This document shows, in pieces, positions 1 through 6,452 of a stretch of 9,479 nucleotides of DNA. Origin of the DNA: Methylophilaceae bacterium UBA7525. GTDB taxonomy: Bacteria; Pseudomonadota; Gammaproteobacteria; Burkholderiales; Methylophilaceae. Each line of letters starts with the position of its first letter. Position 1 is the stretch's first letter. The position numbers were made by a program, and so were the translations under genes. The stretch covers positions 1-9,479 of the forward strand of contig DLMX01000115.1 in NCBI GenBank assembly GCA_002479405.1, in the 5' to 3' direction. The notes beneath the pieces were generated by a model. The model was not told the origin of the DNA and searched no databases. It saw only the letters and a list, made by a program, of their open reading frames with translations.

Positions 1-297
1 CCGCGCGCGCTGCTCGCCGCGCTGCTGGACATCGAGCATCGCCACGGCCGCGAACGCAGCTTCCGCAACGCGCCGCGCACGCTCGACCTCGACCTGCTGC
101 TCTACGACGACCTGCGCATGCAAACCGAGGAGCTGACCCTGCCGCACCCAAGAATGCACACACGCGGCTTTGTGCTGTTACCATTGGCAGAAATTGCGCC
201 GGACTTGGTGATTCCGGAGCCGGAACTGGCAAACCAGACCATAGCCGAATTGGCTGCGGCGTGTCCGGATCAGGGCGTATCCCGGGCTACCCCATGA
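1..297 (+). CDS. folK: 2-amino-4-hydroxy-6-hydroxymethyldihydropteridine pyrophosphokinase (HPPK), 3' part
   Basis: This is the C-terminal 98 residues of HPPK, which transfers pyrophosphate from ATP to 6-hydroxymethyl-7,8-dihydropterin in folate synthesis. The gene enters from the left edge in frame 1 and stops at TGA 295-297; its start lies outside the window. The family signature PRTLDLDLLLY is at fragment residues 25-35. Its two aspartates (29 and 31) correspond to the Mg-binding pair known in the family. The usual C-terminal PHPR...RGFVLLPLAEIAP block follows. Third-position GC drops sharply inside the fragment: by hand count 38 of the first 40 codons end in G or C, against 37 of the next 58. 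The reading frame is intact across that change. The downstream kinase begins 34 bases later on the same strand. Identification is secure from the signature alone. Confidence 0.95.
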   Translation, partial: PRALLAALLDIEHRHGRERSFRNAPRTLDLDLLLYDDLRMQTEELTLPHPRMHTRGFVLLPLAEIAPDLVIPEPELANQTIAELAAACPDQGVSRATP

Positions 298-331
298 GGC
301 TGCGACGCAATCAGGCTATGAGCATCCAGTA

Positions 332-994
332 ATGACCATCATCAAAACCGATTTAACCGACCGCTATCCGCATATCGTCATCGAAGGCCCGATCGGCAGC
401 GGCAAGACCACGCTCGCTCGCAAGCTGGCTGACCGCTATGCGGCAACCCTACTGCTGGAGAATGCCGAAGCCAACCCTTTTCTGCCGCGCTTCTATCAGG
501 ATGTACAGCGCTATGCCCTGCCGACGCAGCTGTTCTTCCTGTTCCAGCGTGCCGGCCAGTTGGGTGATCTGACGCAGCGCGACATGTTTGCCTCCGCTAC
601 CATCGCCGATTTCTTTCTGGAGAAAGACCCGATCTTCGCCCGCCTCAATCTGGATGACGAGGAATTCGCGCTTTACCGCCAGATCTACAAACATCTGCAG
701 CTGAAGGCCTCGACGCCGGACCTGGTCATCTACCTGCAGACCCCGGTCGATGCACTGCAGGAACGTATCGCCCAGCGCAACATCAATTATGAACAGGAAA
801 TCCCGCGCGAGTATCTGGCAAGACTGGCCGAAGCCTACAGTGAATTCTTTCATCAGTACGACACCTCGCCCATACTCATCGTCAACAACGAGAAGCTGAA
901 CATCACCGCCGATGAAGCATCGCTCGACATGCTGATCGACCGCGCACTGCAGATTCGCAGCCGCCGCGAGTTTTTCAACCCCAGTCTGGAGTAG
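332..994 (+). CDS. Deoxynucleoside kinase (deoxyadenosine/deoxyguanosine kinase family)
   Basis: This 220-residue cytoplasmic enzyme belongs to the dNK family, which phosphorylates deoxynucleosides with ATP in purine salvage. The P-loop GPIGSGKT is at residues 19-26, just after a short beta strand (HIVIE). DLVIYLQTPVDALQERIAQR (about 130-149) resembles the family's beta strand followed by the arginine-rich lid helix that closes over the phosphates. Length is typical for bacterial members (about 200-220). The start at 332 has no clear Shine-Dalgarno sequence. It leaves 18 residues before the P-loop, slightly long but acceptable. The gene sits between folK and panB; folK-kinase-panB-panC order is familiar in betaproteobacteria. 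It ends four bases before panB, so translational coupling is likely. Which deoxynucleoside is preferred cannot be read from the sequence. Confidence 0.9.
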   Translation: MTIIKTDLTDRYPHIVIEGPIGSGKTTLARKLADRYAATLLLENAEANPFLPRFYQDVQRYALPTQLFFLFQRAGQLGDLTQRDMFASATIADFFLEKDPIFARLNLDDEEFALYRQIYKHLQLKASTPDLVIYLQTPVDALQERIAQRNINYEQEIPREYLARLAEAYSEFFHQYDTSPILIVNNEKLNITADEASLDMLIDRALQIRSRREFFNPSLE

Positions 995-998
995 GACG

Positions 999-1793
999 AT
1001 GGCTGCGACAAACCTGACCACGCTGCAAAACATGAAACGGCAGGGCGAAAAGATCTCCGTGCTGACCTGCTATGACGCCAGTTTTGCCAGCCTGCTGGAG
1101 AACGCCGGCATCGACGTGCTACTGGTCGGCGACTCGCTCGGTATGGTGCTGCAAGGCGCCAACAGTACGCTGGCTGTCACGCTGCACGACATGCAGTACC
1201 ACACGCGCTGCGTCGCCCAAGGCGCAAAGACCGCCTATATTGTTACCGACATGCCTTTCGGCAGTTACCAGCAGAACCCGGAACAGGCACTGCGTAACGC
1301 CACCCGCCTGATGGCGAGCGGCGCGCAGATGGTAAAACTGGAAGGCGGCACGGTAATGGCGGAAACCGTGCGTTTTCTGACCCAACGCGGCATCCCGGTC
1401 TGCGGACATCTGGGACTGACCCCGCAATCAGTGCATCAACTTGGTGGCTATCGCGTACAGGGCCGTGACGAGGCTACCGCCGCACAACTGCTGGCCGACG
1501 CGAAAGCGCTGACAGAGGCCGGTGCCGGAATGCTGGTGCTGGAAATGGTGCCGGCCACACTGGCGCGGGAAATCACTGCCGCCATCGGCATCCCGACCAT
1601 CGGCATCGGCGCCGGTCCGGATTGCGACGGCCAGGTGCTGGTACTGCAGGACATGCTCGGCATCTATGCCGGCAAATCGCCCAGATTCTCGCGCAACTTC
1701 ATGCTGGGCGCGGACAGCATCCAGTCCGCAGTTGCCGCCTATGTCCGGGCGGTCAAGGACGGCAGCTTCCCGACCGCCGAGCACAGCTACTGA
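999..1793 (+). CDS. panB: 3-methyl-2-oxobutanoate hydroxymethyltransferase (ketopantoate hydroxymethyltransferase)
   Basis: PanB transfers a one-carbon unit from 5,10-methylenetetrahydrofolate to alpha-ketoisovalerate, giving ketopantoate, the first committed step of pantothenate and CoA synthesis. The protein has 264 residues, normal for the family (about 263), and should fold as a TIM barrel. Visible landmarks are VGDSLGM (Asp45) and the Asp84 of VTDMPFGSY, matching the family's Mg ligands, MVKLEGG (111-117), GHLGLTPQ (136-143), LEMVP with the probable catalytic Glu182, and IGIGAGPDCDGQVLVLQD (201-218). A good ribosome-binding site, GGAG at 988-991, lies inside the end of the kinase gene, seven bases before the ATG. 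Dependence on a folate cofactor fits its place behind folK. The gene is intact. Confidence 0.97.
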   Translation: MAATNLTTLQNMKRQGEKISVLTCYDASFASLLENAGIDVLLVGDSLGMVLQGANSTLAVTLHDMQYHTRCVAQGAKTAYIVTDMPFGSYQQNPEQALRNATRLMASGAQMVKLEGGTVMAETVRFLTQRGIPVCGHLGLTPQSVHQLGGYRVQGRDEATAAQLLADAKALTEAGAGMLVLEMVPATLAREITAAIGIPTIGIGAGPDCDGQVLVLQDMLGIYAGKSPRFSRNFMLGADSIQSAVAAYVRAVKDGSFPTAEHSY

Positions 1794-1804
1794 TTACGGC
1801 GCAC

Positions 1805-2638
1805 ATGGAAATCATCACCACGGTTACCGGCCTGCGGCAGCGACTGGCAAAAGAAAACGCCGTTGCCTTCGTACCCACCATGGGCAACCTGCACGCCGGC
1901 CATTTGCAGCTGGTCGAGGTTGCAAAACAGCACGGCCAGTGCGTAGTGGTCAGCATCTTCGTCAACCCGTTGCAGTTCGGTGCCAATGAAGATCTCGCCA
2001 GCTATCCGCGCACGCTGGACGCTGATTGCGAGAAACTGCAGGCAGCGGGAGTGGATGTGGTGTTCGCGCCAAGCGAAGTGGAGATTTATCCGGCAAAACA
2101 GACCATCACGGTCAATCCACCGCCAATCGCCAACGACCTCTGCGGTGCCGCGCGTCCCGGCCATTTTGCGGGCGTCGCCACGGTGGTGCTGAAACTGTTC
2201 AACATGGTACAGCCGCAGGTCGCGGTGTTCGGCAAGAAGGATTTCCAGCAACTGTTCATCATCCGCGAACTGGTGAATCAGCTGAACCTGCCGATAGCGA
2301 TCATCGGCGTCGCCACCCGGCGCGATGAAGACGGCCTCGCCATGAGTTCGCGCAACGGCTACCTGTCAGCCGCACAGCGTCTGGAAGCACCAAGATTGCA
2401 GCGGGCGCTGCAACTGGTGGTCGAAGCGGCAAAAAAAGGCGAACAGGATTTTGCCGCCATTGAGGCGCAAACCGCGCAATACCTGACCCAGCTCGGCTGG
2501 ATTGTCGACTACGTCTCGATTCGCTCGGCACAAACACTGCTCGCACCCGTTAGTGAAGAACGCCAGCTGGTCGTGCTGGGTGCAGCAAAGTTAGGCAATA
2601 CCCGCCTGATCGACAACCTCGAATTCAGCCTGGACTGA
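1805..2638 (+). CDS. panC: Pantothenate synthetase (pantoate--beta-alanine ligase)
   Basis: PanC joins pantoate and beta-alanine through a pantoyl-adenylate, consuming ATP. The 277-residue product shows the HIGH-type nucleotide-binding motif PTMGNLHAGH (24-33), SIFVNPLQFG (50-59), the GKKDFQQL loop (143-150) and the KMSKS-like AMSSRN (179-184). All are characteristic of this class I nucleotidyltransferase family, and the length is close to the usual 280. The frame stays open upstream to 1622, but that stretch overlaps panB. The ATG at 1805 is chosen because MEIITTVTGLRQ is the expected N-terminus and it starts 11 bases after the panB stop. No strong Shine-Dalgarno precedes it, so coupling to panB is likely. 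The beta-alanine supplier panD is not next in line but lies about 2 kb away beyond a convergent gene. Confidence 0.96.
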   Translation: MEIITTVTGLRQRLAKENAVAFVPTMGNLHAGHLQLVEVAKQHGQCVVVSIFVNPLQFGANEDLASYPRTLDADCEKLQAAGVDVVFAPSEVEIYPAKQTITVNPPPIANDLCGAARPGHFAGVATVVLKLFNMVQPQVAVFGKKDFQQLFIIRELVNQLNLPIAIIGVATRRDEDGLAMSSRNGYLSAAQRLEAPRLQRALQLVVEAAKKGEQDFAAIEAQTAQYLTQLGWIVDYVSIRSAQTLLAPVSEERQLVVLGAAKLGNTRLIDNLEFSLD

Positions 2639-2677
2639 TGCCCTGCTTTTGACTGGTGCAAAAGCTCAAGGCTGAAT
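2623..2677. terminator. Nested inverted repeat between convergent genes, candidate bidirectional terminator
   Basis: An outer perfect 9-base inverted repeat (ATTCAGCCT at 2623-2631, AGGCTGAAT at 2669-2677) encloses an inner perfect 7-base stem (GCTTTTG 2645-2651, CAAAAGC 2659-2665, 7-base loop). The outer left arm lies in the last codons of panC, and the structure ends six bases before the stop of the minus-strand gene. The position between convergent genes suggests a shared transcription barrier. No clean T-run follows on either strand, so intrinsic termination is only a modest inference. Confidence 0.45.
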
Positions 2678-2682
2678 GCGGC

Positions 2683-4452
2683 TCAGGGTTGAACACTATA
2701 GCGCCACTCACCCAGATGCAGTTCCTGCCACGCACTCTCCTCCACGCTGAACTCGCCGTTTGCAATCATCCTGCGTGTGCCGGCATCATCCGGCACCCGG
2801 CGAATACCGGGCTCACTGTTACCGGAGGCCTGCCTGTGTCGCATGAACCCCGCCGACTGCCATTGCCCGCCCATCTGCGTAAACACATTGCTGTTATAAC
2901 TACCCAAAATCACCACTTCATCCTGCCCGTCGCGATTCAGGTCAACCAGCAATACCGTGCAACTCTGCTGATTCCTCAAACAATCGATCCAGAACTTGTC
3001 GCCCTCCGTCAGCTGCCAGAGAAAATCGACGAATTCCGTGGTCAGTGATTTACCTTGTTGATAGACCTCCAGCTTGCGTTCCCAAGTCGCGCGGTCACGC
3101 GTCACATGCATCCGGCGGCCATAGGTTCTGTGTGTGGCCTCCAGGCTGGCTCTGGACTTCTCCTGAATAGCCTCCGCCTGCGGATGTCCGGTCAGTGCAG
3201 TCAGATGTTTTAGCGCACGCTGTCCATGCAGACCGCCGCCGAAGCGCAGGTATTCGAAATCGAAGGATTGCACATCGACCTGTTGCGAAAGCAGCTTATC
3301 CAACTGGCTACTGACGCTGATGCGCGCCGGGTCGAGCACAGGCGTAGCCGTCGACAGCAGCACCAACACCGTAGTCCAAGCCGCATAAATGTTGACCTTG
3401 CTCGCCGCCTGCATCCATTCGGATTTAAGTCTCAGCACGGATAGCGCGTAACCAATGGCATAAACCGCCAACAGTCCGATCAGTATTGCCGCCCATACCC
3501 GGTCGGCTGTCCAGCCATACTGATCGACCCTCAACCACAAGGAATAAACACAAAGTAGGGACAATACCGGCAGCGCCAGCAAAGCTGGCGTAACCAGCTT
3601 GCGTATCCAGCCCGGGAACTTGATACCGTGCACTCCATCCTGCCAGGCAGCATTGAACAGAAACACCATCAAGCCCTGCAGACTCAGCATCAGCGCGGTG
3701 GCATATCCGGTCTTCCACAACAGCGCGACCCCCTTGACCGGCAGCATCAGCAGAAAAAGCAGAATAATGCCGGACACAAGCGGCAGCAGCCAGCCAAGCA
3801 GGTTCAGCGTGGCCCGGTACAAACCAAGCAGGGCTTCCTCTTTCGCAGAATATAGTGACAAGCCCAAGCCAAAAGCAATGGCCGTGACCGGATAGGCAAA
3901 ATGACGGCTGGTAAACAGGTCAGTGAAAAAACCTACCCCCAGCACCTTGAACAACCCCGCCCACAAACCCAGCAATATCCAGAAAATACCGACGAACAGG
4001 CCAGCCGAAGCCAGCTTGAATGCATTGCGCCAAGCCACCGCACACAGCAAGGCGTAATCGCGACTCCAACTGGCCAGCTTGAGCCGGTGTTCCGCGAATG
4101 GAATCAGCACGAACCAACTGGTGAAGATAATGCCGCCAATCAGGAAGGTGGATCCTGAAACATGAGTACGCGACAGTCCATCAACCCAGCCGACCTTGCC
4201 AGCGTATGCAGCACAAGCCGCCACCAGCAGCGCAAAGCCACTGCTCAACAACCACATGACCTTTCGCATCCGATAGGCTGAGAGCATCTGCATGGAAAGC
4301 GGGAAAACCAGCGCCAGTGCATACAAAGGCCAGGTAACGACGAACCACTCACCCGGCTTGTCCAGGGAAACAACCAGATTGTGCAGCATCAACAGGCAGA
4401 AACCCTGCAGGGTTGCCCAGGCAATCAGCCAGGTGCGTTCATTCTTGATCAT
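2683..4452 (-). CDS. DUF4153-type polytopic inner-membrane protein
   Basis: This 589-residue protein has a large N-terminal membrane part and a soluble C-terminal part. About eleven hydrophobic segments can be picked out by eye, near residues 8-28, 36-56, 65-86, 100-120, 147-170, 183-202, 217-240, 250-268, 288-306, 318-340 and 353-372. The pattern and motifs resemble DUF4153 proteins, whose function is unknown to me; the family call is from recognition, not a search. The remaining 215 residues are hydrophilic. They contain LLVDLNRDGQDEVVIL (501-516), an acidic Dx[N]xDGxDE loop like those of FG-GAP/VCBS or EF-hand-like calcium-binding repeats. The gene is convergent with panC and divergent from panD, so it is a separate transcription unit that splits the pan genes. 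The ATG at 4452 is preceded only by a weak GGACGA. No role in pantothenate synthesis is implied by the sequence. Confidence 0.8.
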   Translation of the reverse strand: MIKNERTWLIAWATLQGFCLLMLHNLVVSLDKPGEWFVVTWPLYALALVFPLSMQMLSAYRMRKVMWLLSSGFALLVAACAAYAGKVGWVDGLSRTHVSGSTFLIGGIIFTSWFVLIPFAEHRLKLASWSRDYALLCAVAWRNAFKLASAGLFVGIFWILLGLWAGLFKVLGVGFFTDLFTSRHFAYPVTAIAFGLGLSLYSAKEEALLGLYRATLNLLGWLLPLVSGIILLFLLMLPVKGVALLWKTGYATALMLSLQGLMVFLFNAAWQDGVHGIKFPGWIRKLVTPALLALPVLSLLCVYSLWLRVDQYGWTADRVWAAILIGLLAVYAIGYALSVLRLKSEWMQAASKVNIYAAWTTVLVLLSTATPVLDPARISVSSQLDKLLSQQVDVQSFDFEYLRFGGGLHGQRALKHLTALTGHPQAEAIQEKSRASLEATHRTYGRRMHVTRDRATWERKLEVYQQGKSLTTEFVDFLWQLTEGDKFWIDCLRNQQSCTVLLVDLNRDGQDEVVILGSYNSNVFTQMGGQWQSAGFMRHRQASGNSEPGIRRVPDDAGTRRMIANGEFSVEESAWQELHLGEWRYSVQP

Positions 4453-4526
4453 GATGATGGTTCGTCCATTTTTTTATTATTCAGGCAAAGCACTTTATCA
4501 TTATCCGACTGCCGCAGTAAGCATGG

Positions 4527-4567
4527 GCGAACCGTGCCGAAAAGCGTATATTGACGACAAGGTTCGC
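4527..4567. repeat. 7-base inverted repeat in the DUF4153-panD intergenic region
   Basis: GCGAACC (4527-4533) and GGTTCGC (4561-4567) are perfect inverted copies with 27 bases between them. They sit in the 214-base divergent gap, about 40 bases upstream of the panD -35 element and about 75 bases upstream of the minus-strand gene. It could be a regulator-binding site or chance; nothing else supports either reading. Confidence 0.25.
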
Positions 4568-4607
4568 AGCCATAAAACAGGTGCCAGATAACGGCAGTAT
4601 TGCAATT

Positions 4608-4636
4608 TTGCACCGGCGCCCCGAACTGACTATAAT
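4608..4636 (+). promoter_or_regulatory. Sigma-70 promoter of panD-rsfS-rlmH
   Basis: The -35 element TTGCAC (4608-4613) is followed by exactly 17 bases and then a perfect TATAAT (4631-4636). The expected transcription start is near 4642-4644, giving an untranslated leader of about 24 bases that carries the panD ribosome-binding site AAGG at 4657-4660. This is the strongest promoter-like match I found in the window and indicates that panD and the genes behind it are transcribed independently of panBC. Confidence 0.8.
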
Positions 4637-4666
4637 AAGCGTCCTTTTAAATCAACAAGGTAGTCC

Positions 4667-5059
4667 ATGCAAAGAACCATGCTCAAATCCAAGTTGCACC
4701 GCGTGCGCGTGACGCATTCGGAGCTGGACTATGAGGGCTCCTGCGCCATCGATGAAGCCTTGCTGGAAGCTGCGGACATCCGCGAGTTTCAGCAGATTGA
4801 AATCTACAACATCAACAACGGCGAAAGATTCACAACTTACGCGATTCGCGCCGAGCGTAACTCCGGCACCATCTCGGTCAACGGTGCGGCTGCCCGCAAG
4901 GCCAGCCCGAATGACCTGCTGATCATCGCCACCTATGCCAGCTACAACGAGATCGAACTTGAGAAATTCAAGCCACAACTGGTCTACGTCGACAGCGACA
5001 ACCGCATCAAGGATCAGCGTAACGCCATCCCTGTACAAGTATCCAATCAGGCCGCCTGA
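4667..5059 (+). CDS. panD: Aspartate 1-decarboxylase proenzyme
   Basis: PanD decarboxylates L-aspartate to beta-alanine, the second substrate of PanC. The 130-residue proenzyme (family about 126) is expected to self-cleave between Gly24 and Ser25 in YEGSCAID. The new N-terminal serine becomes the pyruvoyl cofactor. Other family active-site residues are in register: Lys9, Arg54, Thr57 and Tyr58 (in NGERFTTY), followed by ISVNGAAAR (69-77). The numbering matches the known enzyme only if translation starts at 4667, which supports this ATG; AAGG lies six bases upstream. The gene heads a tightly spaced set with rsfS (17-base gap) and rlmH, behind its own strong promoter. No PanZ/PanM maturation partner is seen nearby. 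Confidence 0.97.
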   Translation: MQRTMLKSKLHRVRVTHSELDYEGSCAIDEALLEAADIREFQQIEIYNINNGERFTTYAIRAERNSGTISVNGAAARKASPNDLLIIATYASYNEIELEKFKPQLVYVDSDNRIKDQRNAIPVQVSNQAA

Positions 5060-5076
5060 AAGCAGACCCCAATTTA

Positions 5077-5439
5077 ATGCTGAATCTTGAAGAAATGAAG
5101 CTGGCCGTCATTGACGCGCTGGAAGACATCAAAGCTTTTGATATCACCGTCATGGATGTACGCAACCTGACTTCCATGACCTCCTACATGATCGTCGCCA
5201 GCGCCAACTCGACGCGCCAGGCCAAGGCAATTGCCGACAACGTCCGCGAAAAGCTGAAGGAAAAAGGCGCAGAACTGCGCGGCACCGAGGGCGAGAAGGA
5301 CGGCGAATGGGTGCTGGTCGACCTCGGCGACATCGTCGTTCACATCATGATTCCGAGCGCACGCGCCTATTACAACCTCGAGCAACTCTGGGGCGAAACC
5401 GAGACCCGCCGTACTGCCGGCAAGAAATCGGCCGCCTGA
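5077..5439 (+). CDS. rsfS: Ribosomal silencing factor RsfS (iojap/YbeB family)
   Basis: RsfS binds ribosomal protein uL14 on the large subunit and blocks subunit joining, lowering translation when nutrients are short. The 120-residue product carries the family blocks TSYMIVASANSTRQAKAIADN (35-55), GEWVLVDLGDIVVHIM (76-91) and AYYNLEQLW (97-105), with a short basic, alanine-rich tail. Two starts are possible: 5077, used here, and an in-frame ATG at 5095 preceded by GAAGAA. Neither has a strong Shine-Dalgarno, and the difference is six residues. The gene is usually paired with rlmH, as here. The nadD gene that commonly precedes it is absent, and panD occupies that place. Confidence 0.95.
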   Translation: MLNLEEMKLAVIDALEDIKAFDITVMDVRNLTSMTSYMIVASANSTRQAKAIADNVREKLKEKGAELRGTEGEKDGEWVLVDLGDIVVHIMIPSARAYYNLEQLWGETETRRTAGKKSAA

Positions 5440-5463
5440 CCTTCAGCTTCACCGCTTTCCATC

Positions 5464-5931
5464 TTGAAATTACGCATACTCTCAGTCGGTCACAAGATGC
5501 CCGATTGGGTGGAGAGGGCCTGCGCCGAATACCTCAAGCGCATGCCACGCGAAGTCAGCGTCGAGATCATCGAAATCAAGCCGGACAAACGTGCCTCCGG
5601 CAAAAACTCGAAAGTCGTACAGGAAGCCGAAGCCGCCAGAATCCTTGAAGCAGCCGGCAAAGACCTGCTGATTGTGCTGGATGAACACGGTCAGGAAGTC
5701 ACGACCACCCAACTGGCGCAGCGCATGGAGAACTGGCTGGCAGGCGGACGCGATGTTGCGCTGGTCATCGGCGGCGCTGACGGCCTGCATGCCTCACTCA
5801 AACAAAAAGCTGACTGGCTCTGGAGTCTTTCCAAACTGACCATGCCGCACGGTATGGTACGCGTCGTGCTGGCGGAACAACTTTACCGCGCCTGGACCGT
5901 GATCCAGAACCATCCCTACCACCGAGAATAA
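5464..5931 (+). CDS. rlmH: 23S rRNA (pseudouridine1915-N3)-methyltransferase RlmH
   Basis: RlmH, a SPOUT-class enzyme, methylates pseudouridine 1915 in helix 69 of 23S rRNA using S-adenosylmethionine. The 155-residue length is exactly typical. The knotted SAM-binding region is seen as LVIGGADG (100-107) and SLSKLTMPHGMVRVVLAEQL (121-140). The invariant C-terminal YHRE is residues 152-155. The start is a TTG at 5464; no ATG fits, and the conserved N-terminus (KLRILSVGHKMPDWV) begins immediately after it. No clear Shine-Dalgarno precedes it, so expression probably depends on coupling to rsfS 24 bases upstream. It appears to be the last gene of the unit starting at panD. Confidence 0.96.
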   Translation: MKLRILSVGHKMPDWVERACAEYLKRMPREVSVEIIEIKPDKRASGKNSKVVQEAEAARILEAAGKDLLIVLDEHGQEVTTTQLAQRMENWLAGGRDVALVIGGADGLHASLKQKADWLWSLSKLTMPHGMVRVVLAEQLYRAWTVIQNHPYHRE

Positions 5932-5938
5932 CCCTGAT

Positions 5939-5976
5939 TGCAATGTTGGCACATTAAGTGCTAATTAATCATTGCA
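5939..5976. repeat. Nested inverted repeat downstream of rlmH
   Basis: TGCAATG (5939-5945) and CATTGCA (5970-5976) are perfect inverted copies. Inside them, TTGGCAC (5946-5952) pairs with GTGCTAA (5958-5964), with one G-T wobble and a five-base loop. It begins eight bases after the rlmH stop, so it may end or stabilise the panD-rsfS-rlmH transcript. There is no following T-run, so an intrinsic terminator is not demonstrated. It could equally be an operator for the next gene. Confidence 0.4.
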
Positions 5977-6017
5977 TGTCTGTGCAGATCATCGCCAGCG
6001 CACCAACGAGCAGCAAA

Positions 6018-6047
6018 ATGGCAGAAATTTGCTCATTTGGCTATATT
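6018..6047 (+). promoter_or_regulatory. Possible promoter of the small unknown gene
   Basis: ATGGCA (6018-6023), 18 bases, then TATATT (6042-6047) within an AT-rich stretch gives a plausible but weak sigma-70 match (four of six -35 positions). It would start transcription near 6054, about 40 bases before the ATG at 6094. Confidence 0.3.
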
Positions 6048-6093
6048 TTTTCTCTGAATTTGCACTAACTCGGGGCACGTCAGGATAATCACT

Positions 6094-6390
6094 ATGGATA
6101 ATCAAAGCTTCATCACCTTGTCAAAATTCACAGTCGAGGCTCGCAAGATCATCGGCACCGTCAACCCGGCCAGACTACTCAAGGATGCGGATTACAGTGA
6201 AAGCATCTTCGAGAAGGTAGATGCTTCGGATGATGCGGACCTGATACTGCTGAGTCTGCAACTGCGTCAGCAGCTTGGTTTGCTCGACTCCAAGGCAACT
6301 GAACCAGAAATGATGGCCGAAATGTCGATGGAGCAAGTTACGGCACCATCATTACCGGCCGGCAAATACATGTTTGGTGCAAGAGGATGA
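6094..6390 (+). CDS. Small hypothetical protein, 98 residues
   Basis: I do not recognise this family. The gene looks real: AGGA at 6082-6085 is eight bases before the ATG, codon use resembles neighbouring genes, and no larger frame competes. The product is acidic and soluble, with no signal peptide, membrane segment or cysteine. The first half (FTVEARKIIGTVNPARLLKD, residues 8-27) and the middle (DADLILLSLQLRQQLGLLDS, 47-66) look like amphipathic helices. After that comes a methionine-rich acidic linker (EPEMMAEMSMEQ, 70-81) and a short basic end. The pattern suggests a small helical protein that may act through binding, but no function can be assigned. It lies between rlmH and the photolyase and may have its own promoter. 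A hairpin with a short T-run follows it, which argues against simple cotranscription with the photolyase. Confidence 0.65.
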   Translation: MDNQSFITLSKFTVEARKIIGTVNPARLLKDADYSESIFEKVDASDDADLILLSLQLRQQLGLLDSKATEPEMMAEMSMEQVTAPSLPAGKYMFGARG

Positions 6391-6422
6391 CATAGCCGCC
6401 AGAGAGGGATTTACGTATCATC

Positions 6423-6451
6423 GGAGGTTTACATTCAGACAAACCTCTTTT
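6423..6451 (+). terminator. Hairpin plus T-run immediately before the photolyase start
   Basis: GAGGTTT (6424-6430) and AAACCTC (6441-6447) form a perfect 7-base stem, extendable by a G-T pair at 6423/6448, with a 10-base loop and then TTTT at 6448-6451. The photolyase ATG is at 6453. It looks like a small intrinsic terminator for the upstream 98-residue gene. The left arm also contains the best Shine-Dalgarno-like sequence in the area, GGAGG (6423-6427), but it is 25 bases from the ATG. The two readings are a weak terminator or an RNA structure that influences photolyase expression. Confidence 0.45.
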
Positions 6452-6452
6452 A

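Noticed and set aside
449..1033. 194-residue open frame on the minus strand
   Set aside because: It is antisense to the deoxynucleoside kinase, has no recognisable motif, and is explained by the GC-rich coding strand opposite it.
1622..1804. N-terminal extension of panC
   Set aside because: It lies inside panB in a different frame; PanC proteins begin at the residues encoded from 1805.
2656..3048. 130-residue plus-strand frame after panC
   Set aside because: It is antisense to the 3' end of the DUF4153 gene, proline/histidine-rich and without motif, so it is not a real gene.
4453..4526. Promoter for the DUF4153 gene on the minus strand
   Set aside because: The region is AT-rich and presumably holds it, but the best pair (TTACTG with 17 bases to TAAAGT, minus strand) matches consensus too poorly at -35 to annotate.
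5932..6093. LexA-type SOS box upstream of the repair gene
   Set aside because: I found no CTGT-N8-ACAG arrangement in this spacer or before the photolyase.
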